DNA of 64,000 bases from an uncultured Bacteroidota bacterium (lineage in GTDB: Bacteria > Bacteroidota > Bacteroidia > Chitinophagales > Chitinophagaceae), in contig CAIYLW010000042.1 of assembly GCA_903927185.1 (NCBI GenBank), positions 1-64,000 on the forward strand. Reading direction: 5' to 3'. Below the pieces are notes generated by a model. That model was given only the letters and a program-made list of their open reading frames with translations. It was not told where the DNA came from and ran no database searches. Within the stretch, counting starts at the first letter, position 1. Each line of letters starts with the position of its first letter. Positions 37,090-45,319 of this stretch are shown here, in pieces. Position numbers and translations under genes: made by a program.

Positions 37090-38670
37090 TTAGTAATTAG
37101 GATTTTGTACTAATTTACCACCCGACAAATTAATAGCTGGTTGTGGTATTGGATATAATGCATTTCTTGATTGATATCCTAATCCACCCAATACATTTGT
37201 TGCATCAATATTATCAGTTGCAGGAGTCCATCTTACTAAGTCATAGAATCTATAGCCTTCCATTGCAAATTCCCATCTTCTTTCATTTTTAATAGCGGTT
37301 CTCATTTGAGGTTGGTCAACAAAAGCAATAGGAGGGAGTACAGTTCTGCCAGATCCTAAATTACCACTCGCTCTGTTTCTAATTAATTCTACGTTTTTAG
37401 CAGCAGTTGCGCCATCGCCTAATTCATTAGAAGCTTCTGCTAACATTAAAATCACATCCGCATATCTCAAAATTCTATGATTAATCCAATCGGCGCCACC
37501 ATTACTATTTATTTGTCCGGTAAATTGGCGCATCGCAGGATCGGAATATACTTTTTTATTCCAATAAGGTTGATCAAGTGATGCTCCAGGAGCATAAGAA
37601 GGAAGTGTAGCACCATAGCCACCTGTAGAAGGACCACCATCAGATTGTCCGGAGTATAAAATCGTCATAGACTTTCTTGGATCGGTAGAGTCCCATGCAT
37701 CTTGAAGATTCTTAGTAGGTGTATTCCATCCCCAACCTAAATTCCAAGCTACACTAGCACCACCTTGTCTTATATTTTGTGTTGTACCCCATTGTGTGCT
37801 GTTATTATTAGTACCATTGGCACCAATATTAGATTGCATTTCGAAAATAGATTCAGGACCATTTTTACCAGTACCATTTAAACCATCTTTCCATATATCT
37901 GTAAAACTTGGAGCAAGTGTATATTGTCCGGAACCTATAACAGTATTACAAAGCACGGCCACTTTAGCCCATTGTTGTCTGAATAAATAAGTCTGAGCCC
38001 ATAATGTATTAGCAGCTCCACTTGTTAATCTTCCAGGATATCTATTTGATCCACCAACAACCCAATTTAACGGTAATAATTTAGAAGCCGAATCTAGATC
38101 TCTGTCAATTTGTGCATACAAATCATTGATCGATGCCTTTGGCAAAATACCTGCAGCTGCGTTCGTAAAATAAAAATTAAGCAAAGGAACCTGGCCATAA
38201 GCTTTTACTAATTCAAAGAAAGAGTATGCTCTGAAAAAATGGGCTTCGCCAACGTTTCTTAATGAAGCAGGGTCAGTAACTTTTAAAGAATCTGCCCAGT
38301 ATAATTCCTGATTACACAAATTAATCATTGAGTAATGATCGTTCCAATAAGTGTCGGTTGCCCAATCATCTTTTGTATATTGAAAAGTTTCAAACTCTGT
38401 ATTAATTTCAGCTCCATCAGTTCTACTACTACCTTTTTGAGCATCATCATCTCTAATACTATTAAAATCGATCCAAGGCAAAGTAGAGAATCCACCCCAT
38501 CTCAAAGTATTGTATAAACCTAAACTCTGAGCTTCTAATGCTCCTTGGTTTAGATCGTTAAGTGTTGCTGTTAAAGGCTTTCTATCAAGAAATTTCGTAC
38601 AACTTGATATGGTTATAAATAATGTCGCCGTTAAAAGAAGGCTCACGATTATTTTAATATTTTTTTTCAT
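37090..38670 (-). CDS. SusD/RagB family nutrient-binding outer-membrane lipoprotein
   Basis: About 526 residues from MKKNIKIIVSLLLTATLFIT, a lipoprotein signal with lipobox ISSC. I skip the track's first four residues. The N-terminal TPR-containing SusD-like region (about 25-230; FFRAYSFFELVKAYGQVPL is diagnostic) is followed by the C-terminal RagB/SusD domain (about 270-526; INHRILRYADVILMLAEASN, RRWEFAMEGYRFYDLVRW). SusD forms the lid of the SusC pore and binds glycan for import. It starts 23 nt after susC stops, so both come from one mRNA. Confidence 0.95.
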   Translation of the reverse strand: MKKNIKIIVSLLLTATLFITISSCTKFLDRKPLTATLNDLNQGALEAQSLGLYNTLRWGGFSTLPWIDFNSIRDDDAQKGSSRTDGAEINTEFETFQYTKDDWATDTYWNDHYSMINLCNQELYWADSLKVTDPASLRNVGEAHFFRAYSFFELVKAYGQVPLLNFYFTNAAAGILPKASINDLYAQIDRDLDSASKLLPLNWVVGGSNRYPGRLTSGAANTLWAQTYLFRQQWAKVAVLCNTVIGSGQYTLAPSFTDIWKDGLNGTGKNGPESIFEMQSNIGANGTNNNSTQWGTTQNIRQGGASVAWNLGWGWNTPTKNLQDAWDSTDPRKSMTILYSGQSDGGPSTGGYGATLPSYAPGASLDQPYWNKKVYSDPAMRQFTGQINSNGGADWINHRILRYADVILMLAEASNELGDGATAAKNVELIRNRASGNLGSGRTVLPPIAFVDQPQMRTAIKNERRWEFAMEGYRFYDLVRWTPATDNIDATNVLGGLGYQSRNALYPIPQPAINLSGGKLVQNPNY

Positions 38671-38693
38671 ATAATGGTTCATTTAGAATATTT

Positions 38694-41600
38694 TTAAAAT
38701 GTTACATTCAGTCCAAATGTTGTGATCATTGGAAGAGCACCACCGCCATTGTCATATCCGAACGCTGTAGCATCGCCACCATATTCTGGACTATAACCTT
38801 TGTTGTGTTTCCATGTCTTTAAATTCTGAACGTTTGCAAATAATCTCAGATTGTTAATTTTACATTTTGCTAAAAATTTAGGATCAAGTGAATAGCCTAA
38901 TTGTAAATTTCTAATTCTGAAATAACTACCATCTTCAATATTATAAGTAGATCCATTATAATTAATTCTATCTGCTTGGCTAATGATGGGCTCCCAATTA
39001 GAAGTACCAGCTCCATGCCATCTGTCCATTTTAAATGCAGCATAGTTTACTCTTTGGAAAGGAGATTCAAGCGATCCCCAAGTTCTGAAAATACTATTCC
39101 CATAAACACCACCAACATCTACACCCAGTGTAAATCTTTTATAAGTAAGATTCACTGATCCTCCGTACATAAACTTCGGACTTGGATTACCTATGACTGA
39201 TCTATCATCTGCAGTAATTGTTCCATCAGGAGTTACTCCACCAGGACTAGCAATATCTTTAAATTTAAGATCGCCTGGTCTGTAAGCCCCCACTGAAGAT
39301 GCAACTGGAGAAGCTAAGACATCAGCATAAGATTGATATAAACCAGCAACTGTGTAACCATAGAATGAACCAATTGGCTGTCCAACCATCGTTCTGCTTT
39401 CTGCACTTCCATTATTCATGAATAGTCTTTGTAAGATCCCAGTTGGAATGTCTTTTGCCAAACTAAGAACCTGATTCTTCATGAAAGTGATATTACCACC
39501 AAATGAAACCGAGAAGTCTTTATTTACTTTTTGGTTCCATGTTGCAGAAAATTCCTCGCCCCAGTTTTTTAAACTACCGCCATTAATTAATTCATCTTTC
39601 AATCCAATAGCAGCTCTTGAAACATAGGTCATTAAATTGTTGGTTACTTTATTGTAATAGTTTATTTCAACATGTAACCTATTATTAAATGCATTTGCTT
39701 CAATACCAATTTCAGATGCATTTACAGTTTCCCACTTTAAATCTGGATTAGCAATATAAGTTGATTGTGCAGCGCCATAAATATTGGTTCCAAAAACAGC
39801 ATTAATTCCAGTGTTTAAATTAGGATAAGCTGGATAAGGAATTGGTGTTCCATCTAAATAAGATGATGTTTGATTTCCTAATACACCAACTGAAGCTTTT
39901 AATTTTAAATAATCAAACGCTTTTTGATTTTTCATGAAATTTTCTTGACTGATTTCCCAAGCACCACCTAAAGCCCAGAACAACTGGTTACGATTTTGAA
40001 CAGGAATCTGTGAAGAAGCATCATTACGAATTGATGCATTTAAAAAATATTTGCTTTTGTAATTATATAAAACCCTACCTAATAAAGAAGCAGTTGAATA
40101 TTCACTCTGAGATGAGTTGGTATTTGTAGGATCTATTACACCCCATGGGCCAGAAGATACATACCAAAATCTTGGATCATTAGGTATGGGTAAACTTGCA
40201 GCATCTGTTCCTTGTTTTACTGCTGTTTGTCTGTAAGCACTACTACTATAATAGGTAGTAAAACCGCCAATAGCAGTAAGACTATGATCTCCAATAACCC
40301 TTTTGAAAGTAAGAATATAATCCTGTTGGAACTTTTTCCAATCATTCACATTTTCTGAAAAAGCAGTTTGTGAAGATGCCAAATATGGCGTATTATTTAA
40401 AGGATTATATGCATAATATAATGGTGTATAATGACGTTTGTCCTGATTACTTATATCACCATACCATGTTGCCCTGAAATTAAAATATCTTAAGAAATTA
40501 ATATCGGTATACACACTTCCAACGTATCGGTTATTGTAATCGTTTGTTTTATTTGCTTCATTATTTAAAACCAGCAAAGGGTTTATGACACCTGAAGATT
40601 GCAATGCAACATCTAATCCTGAATAAAGGCTTTTGCTACTAACAACCCCTGTATAAGGATCAGCTACTGAAAAGTTTTGTGGTAATGCTGAAACCTGAGG
40701 CATTACTTTTCTTGCAGCATCTAATACCCAAGTTGCATCATATGGATTATGTGTTCGAGTTGTATTAAAGTTTACACCTAATTTGATTGATTTATTAACT
40801 TTAAACTCATCACTTAATGAAATATTTATTTTAGACAATTCTTGTTCTTTCACAATTCCTTGATCAGAAATATAGTTTAAACCAAAATTAAATCTGTTTT
40901 TTTCACTACTTCCCATAACACTTAAGCCGGTATTACTAAAACTTCCCACTCTTGTTACTGCATTAATCCAATCCGTATTTGCATTTAATGCAGAATAGTC
41001 AGGAGTAGAGATGCCATTATTTTTATTTTCTTCTGCAAACAATGTATTGAATTGAGCAGCGTCTGCCATTTGGATTTTATCAACTAATTTCTTAAACCCA
41101 TAAGAAGAATTGAAATTGATGACTGTTTGTCCAGCTTTAGCTTTTTTAGTTGTTATTGCGATTACACCAGTAGCACCTTTTACCCCAAAGATGGCAAGTG
41201 AAGAAGGATCTTTTAGAACTTCTATTGATTCAATATCATTTGGATTGATATAATCAATATTATCATTAAAAATACCATCAACTACATACAATGGATGAAC
41301 TTGACCAATACTTACCGTTCCACGAATACGAATATCTGGAGTTGATCCAGGGTCGCCATTATTAACTACATATAACCCTGCAACTTTACTTTGTAAAGAT
41401 GCAATAGGATTTGAATTTGGTTTATCTGCCACTTCTTTACCGGCAATTTTAACAATAGAACCTGTAAGATCTCTTTTGTTTGCAGAACCATAACCAATAA
41501 CTACAACTTCATCCATTATTTTGGTAGCTACAGTTAATTTCACATCAATTACAGAACGTCCGTTTACTTTTACTTCCAGATTTTCATAACCAAGGCTTTT

Positions 41601-42131
41601 AATAACAAGCGTTGCTTCATTATCTACAGTTAAAGTAAAAATACCGTTGTTGTCGGTTGAAACACCTTTACTTGTTCCTTTTTCTAAAACTGAAGCACCT
41701 GCTAATGCTTCCCCTTTTTCTCCTGTAATTCTACCAGTTATTTTGATAACTTTATTTTCAGCAGCATTTGTTGACAATACAACAACCAAATTGTTATTCA
41801 GCAATTTATAGGTCAAGTTAGTTTCACTGAATAAAGTAGCTAACACTTCTACAATTGATTGGTTGTCTATAGAAACGCTTACTTTCTTTTTGATGTCTTT
41901 TAAGTCAGAATTGAATAAAAAACGAAAGCTTCCATCACGCTCTATCGATTTTAGAACATTTTTAATGTCAGTATTATTCATCGAAAGGCTGATGTTTTGC
42001 CCTGATGTTGAACTGGCACTAACCTGAAAAACAGTAAATAATAAGATAAAAATTGCAAGCTTCATAATAAGCAGTGTTTTTTGAAGCCTCTTTGACCATT
42101 TTTTATAGTCGCGAAGTACGCTTTTTTGCAT
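38694..42131 (-). CDS. SusC/RagA-type TonB-dependent outer-membrane transporter with STN domain
   Basis: An 1145-residue TonB-dependent transporter. After a long basic lead and signal (MKLAIFILLFTVFQVSA) come an STN signalling domain (about 46-116; ISLSMNNTDIKNVLKSIERD), a carboxypeptidase-regulatory-like domain (about 128-205; GEALAGASVLEKGTSKGVST) and a plug (about 215-330; VVIGYGSANKRDLTGSIVKI). The 22-strand barrel runs to the C-terminal NVTF. It imports oligosaccharides with energy from TonB. The STN domain lets the receptor signal to FecR, whose gene lies immediately upstream, so glycan binding probably releases the ECF sigma factor. Confidence 0.95.
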   Translation of the reverse strand: MQKSVLRDYKKWSKRLQKTLLIMKLAIFILLFTVFQVSASSTSGQNISLSMNNTDIKNVLKSIERDGSFRFLFNSDLKDIKKKVSVSIDNQSIVEVLATLFSETNLTYKLLNNNLVVVLSTNAAENKVIKITGRITGEKGEALAGASVLEKGTSKGVSTDNNGIFTLTVDNEATLVIKSLGYENLEVKVNGRSVIDVKLTVATKIMDEVVVIGYGSANKRDLTGSIVKIAGKEVADKPNSNPIASLQSKVAGLYVVNNGDPGSTPDIRIRGTVSIGQVHPLYVVDGIFNDNIDYINPNDIESIEVLKDPSSLAIFGVKGATGVIAITTKKAKAGQTVINFNSSYGFKKLVDKIQMADAAQFNTLFAEENKNNGISTPDYSALNANTDWINAVTRVGSFSNTGLSVMGSSEKNRFNFGLNYISDQGIVKEQELSKINISLSDEFKVNKSIKLGVNFNTTRTHNPYDATWVLDAARKVMPQVSALPQNFSVADPYTGVVSSKSLYSGLDVALQSSGVINPLLVLNNEANKTNDYNNRYVGSVYTDINFLRYFNFRATWYGDISNQDKRHYTPLYYAYNPLNNTPYLASSQTAFSENVNDWKKFQQDYILTFKRVIGDHSLTAIGGFTTYYSSSAYRQTAVKQGTDAASLPIPNDPRFWYVSSGPWGVIDPTNTNSSQSEYSTASLLGRVLYNYKSKYFLNASIRNDASSQIPVQNRNQLFWALGGAWEISQENFMKNQKAFDYLKLKASVGVLGNQTSSYLDGTPIPYPAYPNLNTGINAVFGTNIYGAAQSTYIANPDLKWETVNASEIGIEANAFNNRLHVEINYYNKVTNNLMTYVSRAAIGLKDELINGGSLKNWGEEFSATWNQKVNKDFSVSFGGNITFMKNQVLSLAKDIPTGILQRLFMNNGSAESRTMVGQPIGSFYGYTVAGLYQSYADVLASPVASSVGAYRPGDLKFKDIASPGGVTPDGTITADDRSVIGNPSPKFMYGGSVNLTYKRFTLGVDVGGVYGNSIFRTWGSLESPFQRVNYAAFKMDRWHGAGTSNWEPIISQADRINYNGSTYNIEDGSYFRIRNLQLGYSLDPKFLAKCKINNLRLFANVQNLKTWKHNKGYSPEYGGDATAFGYDNGGGALPMITTFGLNVTF

Positions 42132-42213
42132 AATTTTGGTTTTGGCGTTAAATAAATAGTGAAATCCTTGTTGTTATTAGCTTTGGGGATTCCTTGTTTT
42201 GTTTGACCATCTT

Positions 42214-42238
42214 AGGGAAATGTGTCCAGCATTTCCCT
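42214..42238. repeat. Inverted repeat between fecR and susC
   Basis: AGGGAAATG and CATTTCCCT form a 9-bp stem with a 7-nt loop just after the FecR stop. The T-run lies on the plus-strand side, where no gene ends, so it does not look like a standard minus-strand terminator. It could be an RNA-processing or attenuation stem separating fecR from susC. Confidence 0.4.
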
Positions 42239-42263
42239 TTTTATTTTTAATCAGCAAGCTGAC

Positions 42264-43418
42264 TTAATTCTTATTAATTGTTACTTCTCTTCCATTTATT
42301 TGATAATTAAACGGAACGAGATATTGCAACTCTTTTAAAGCTTCATCAATTGTTTCATTTTCAAATGCCCCAGTTGATCTATACGACCTAATTTTTTCAT
42401 TTGTAATTGTTACATGAACATTAAACCAACGCTCAATCTTTATTACTAGGTCTTCAAACCTTTCATCCTCGAATGTTAGTCTGTTATAAATCCAAGAAGT
42501 TTCTTTAATAGCAGAGTCTGCAATATTTTTAGCTAAAGGAGAAATAATTATAGCTGGATTGGGCAATTGATAATTTGCCGTTTGCTTGATGGATGATGCA
42601 GAAAATTGCTTTACAACACTTTCTGACTTTGCAAATTTATCGAAAATCAATTTTTCATGCGGCCGCAAAAGAATTTTTGATTCATTTGGATGCTCGGTTT
42701 TGGTTACTTCAATTAAACCATGAACTAAAGTTGCTTCAATTGTTGGTTCTGCTTTATATGCTTTTACATTAAAAGCAGTTCCTAATACCCTGATATCAAT
42801 ACCTGAAGTATGCACTATAAAAGGATGTTTTGGATCTTTAACAACATCAAAATAAGCTTCCCCTTCTAAATAAATCTCTCGAGTAAGCCCTTTAAATGTT
42901 TCAGGGTATGATAACCTGCTATCTGAATTCACCCAAACCTTCGAACCATCGGGCAATTGAACTTTTGTTTTGGAGCCTAATGAAACTTTAATCACATTAA
43001 ACTGACTCAAACTAATTGAATCGTTCGTTTTTTTATGATTATAAAATTGGTAAGAAAATACCGACACCAATAATAATATAAGCACAGCAGCAATTGATTG
43101 CGCTCTTTGATACCAAGGTATTTTAGTAGGGTATAATTGAAAATTTTCTGATTCAGTACTTACGTTACCATTAGCTAATTCTGCAAAATCTGGAGATACT
43201 AGTTTCAATTTAATTATATGCTGTAAATAGGCATCCTCTGCTGAATCTGATATGCCTGCATCTTTAGGTTCTGTCCCCCATAATTCCTCTAAGTTGCGGA
43301 ATTGCTCTTTCCACTCCTGATTCTCAGATATAAGTAACTGAAAATGAGCTATTTCTTCAGGTGTAGCATCCTTGGATAAAATTTTAGCTACCAATATATA
43401 CAATCTGTCTTGAGGCAT
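42264..43418 (-). CDS. FecR-family anti-sigma factor
   Basis: A 384-residue inner-membrane anti-sigma regulator. The cytoplasmic N-terminus (about 1-105) would bind the sigma factor. One membrane segment lies at about 108-127 (IAAVLILLLVSVFSYQF). The periplasmic FecR domain (about 140-245; DGSKVWVNSDSRLSYPETF, GIDIRVLGTAFNVKAY) is followed by a C-terminal DUF4974-like domain (about 310-382; LTFEDERFEDLVIKIERWFN) that contacts the STN domain of SusC. It is encoded 56 nt after the ECF sigma factor. Confidence 0.95.
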   Translation of the reverse strand: MPQDRLYILVAKILSKDATPEEIAHFQLLISENQEWKEQFRNLEELWGTEPKDAGISDSAEDAYLQHIIKLKLVSPDFAELANGNVSTESENFQLYPTKIPWYQRAQSIAAVLILLLVSVFSYQFYNHKKTNDSISLSQFNVIKVSLGSKTKVQLPDGSKVWVNSDSRLSYPETFKGLTREIYLEGEAYFDVVKDPKHPFIVHTSGIDIRVLGTAFNVKAYKAEPTIEATLVHGLIEVTKTEHPNESKILLRPHEKLIFDKFAKSESVVKQFSASSIKQTANYQLPNPAIIISPLAKNIADSAIKETSWIYNRLTFEDERFEDLVIKIERWFNVHVTITNEKIRSYRSTGAFENETIDEALKELQYLVPFNYQINGREVTINKN

Positions 43419-43474
43419 AAAGCAACTTCGTTATAAGTATGAACAATAAAAATGAGAAAAACCCCTAAAGGATT

Positions 43475-44107
43475 TTACAATTTTTTTCCGGTTAGAATAC
43501 TATGCAGTTCGGGAAACTGAATTTTAAAATTATAAGAATCTCCAATTTTTTTTAAAGCAATGGCCATTTGTGCTTCCACAGTCTTCACGGATATACTCAA
43601 GAGGTCAGCTACTTCAGCATATTTTAAATTGTCTTCTTTAATTAAGCGAAAAATAAGCTTGCATTTTGGCGGAAGGTCATTAATCGCGACAAGTATTTTG
43701 CTAACGGCTTCTTTGGATAGTAATAATTCTGCAGGATCAAAAAAAGGGCTTTTAAAATGAACAAGATATTCTTCATTAAAACTGGCAATGGCTCTTTTCT
43801 TCTGACGAAGCTTATTAATTGAAATATTTTTGATAGAAACAAAAAAATATAATTTCAGGTTTTCTATATCTAAAAGTGCCGCTCTTTTCTGCCAAACAGA
43901 TATAAAAAAGTCTGAAACCACTTCTTCGGAATCTTCTTTCGACCTGAGAATTGATAAGGCAAAACGTTGCAAATGCTCATGAGTAGATACAAAAAGTTCT
44001 TTATAAGCTTTCTGATCATTATATAGCACAATATCTTTAAGCAAGCACTTAATATATTCGTTATTCATTGCAATCGTTGGCGTCGAAGATAGTTTTTTGT
44101 TTAACAA
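43475..44107 (-). CDS. ECF-type RNA polymerase sigma factor
   Basis: A 210-residue sigma-70 family ECF factor. Region 2 lies at about 30-98 (DIVLYNDQKAYKELFVSTHE; SEEVVSDFFISVWQKR) and region 4 at about 130-190 (INDLPPKCKLIFRLIKEDN; YAEVADLLSISVKTVEAQ helix-turn-helix). It is the Bacteroidota SusCD-linked type. An ATG at 44068 (MNNEYIKCLLKDIV) is an alternative start that fits family lengths better. It should direct transcription of the glycan locus when FecR releases it. Confidence 0.95.
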   Translation of the reverse strand: MLNKKLSSTPTIAMNNEYIKCLLKDIVLYNDQKAYKELFVSTHEHLQRFALSILRSKEDSEEVVSDFFISVWQKRAALLDIENLKLYFFVSIKNISINKLRQKKRAIASFNEEYLVHFKSPFFDPAELLLSKEAVSKILVAINDLPPKCKLIFRLIKEDNLKYAEVADLLSISVKTVEAQMAIALKKIGDSYNFKIQFPELHSILTGKKL

Positions 44108-44323
44108 TAAATCAATTAATAGATCAAATTATTACACAATTTTTCATTAGAATATATAACAGGTTTCACAATCTACTTTTCAAATCTGCCAATTAAACTT
44201 CATTTCAGTATGATCTTATTAAAGAAGTTTGTCTAAAATAGAGCTAAAAACTACTTTGTTTTAACACCGTTTAAGCTTCCCAGTAAAGATTTGTTTTCTA
44301 CAAAAATTCATACAGACCTTACT

Positions 44324-44331
44324 TATCTTTG
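44324..44331 (+). promoter_or_regulatory. -7 box immediately upstream of the ABC ATPase gene
   Basis: TATCTTTG matches TAnnTTTG and ends 4 nt before the ATG. It implies an mRNA starting at or very near the start codon. No TTG is at the expected -33 distance. Confidence 0.5.
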
Positions 44332-44335
44332 AACG

Positions 44336-45313
44336 ATGGGGTTTTTAGAAATTTCAAATATTAGCAAGCTCATTGATGGTAAATCTGTGGTAGATGAAGT
44401 AAGTTTTTCACAATCTACTAATCAGAAAATAGCTATTGCGGGGGAAACGGGTTCAGGAAAATCTACTTTACTTAAGATGATTGCAGGTTTAGTGCAACCA
44501 GATCAGGGGATGATTTATTTTAACGATAAACATGTTCTTGGGCCAGATTTTAAATTAATTCCTGGTCACCCCGATATTGCCTATTTATCCCAACATTTTG
44601 AATTACGAAATTCTTACCGTGTTGAAGAACTTTTATCTTATGCCAATAAGCTTACTGATGAAATGGCAAATGCTATTTTTGAAGTTTGTATGATTAGTCA
44701 TTTAGTAAAAAGAAGAACTGATCAATTATCTGGTGGAGAGAGACAAAGAATTGCTATAGCAAGATTGTTAATTGGCTCGCCTAAATTATTAATACTCGAT
44801 GAGCCTTATTCTAATCTTGATTTGATTCACAAAAATATTTTAAAGAATATCATTCGGGAGATTGGCGGAAGTTTACAAATAACTTGTTTGATGGTATCGC
44901 ACGATCCTTCTGATATTTTATCCTGGGCAGATCAAATTATACTAATGAAATCTGGTAAGATTATTCAAATAGGTAACCCTGAAGAAGTATATCGATACCC
45001 AGCAAACTCCTATGCAGCAGGCTTATTAGGTAATTATTATACTTTGAACGCTCAACTTTCTGATTTTTTTAGAAAAATAGCAGGTTTTAAAGAAACCGGT
45101 AAAGGTCTTTTCGTTAGACCTGAATATTTTAAAATAGTTTCTGAATACGAAGGAATAGAAGCCTATGTAAAAGACAAATTTTTTATGGCTGGTATCTACG
45201 AATTAGAAATTGTAATTGCTAATACCACATTAACTATTAGGACGATGCAAAAACATCCTAAAAAAGGCGATACCTTATTTATCGCATTGGAAAATGAAGT
45301 ATTAGAAAATTAA
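44336..45313 (+). CDS. ABC transporter ATP-binding protein with C-terminal TOBE-like domain
   Basis: A 325-residue ATPase. Walker A is GETGSGKSTLLKMIAG, the Q-loop region is IAYLSQHFELR, the signature is LSGGERQRIAIARLL and Walker B is LLILDEPYSNLDL, with the switch His in MVSHDPSDIL. After about residue 240 a TOBE-like beta domain (GLFVRPEYFKIVSEYEG; TIRTMQKHPKKGDTLFI) resembles importers of the PotA/CysA/ModC kind. No permease or binding-protein gene is adjacent, so its partners are elsewhere or it works alone. It is divergent from the ECF sigma gene and convergent with the PQQ dehydrogenase. Confidence 0.88.
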   Translation: MGFLEISNISKLIDGKSVVDEVSFSQSTNQKIAIAGETGSGKSTLLKMIAGLVQPDQGMIYFNDKHVLGPDFKLIPGHPDIAYLSQHFELRNSYRVEELLSYANKLTDEMANAIFEVCMISHLVKRRTDQLSGGERQRIAIARLLIGSPKLLILDEPYSNLDLIHKNILKNIIREIGGSLQITCLMVSHDPSDILSWADQIILMKSGKIIQIGNPEEVYRYPANSYAAGLLGNYYTLNAQLSDFFRKIAGFKETGKGLFVRPEYFKIVSEYEGIEAYVKDKFFMAGIYELEIVIANTTLTIRTMQKHPKKGDTLFIALENEVLEN

Positions 45314-45319
45314 TTCCCT

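Noticed and set aside
42214-42245. Rho-independent terminator on the plus strand between fecR and susC
   Set aside because: The stem plus T-run looks right on the plus strand, but no plus-strand gene ends here. Kept only as an inverted repeat.
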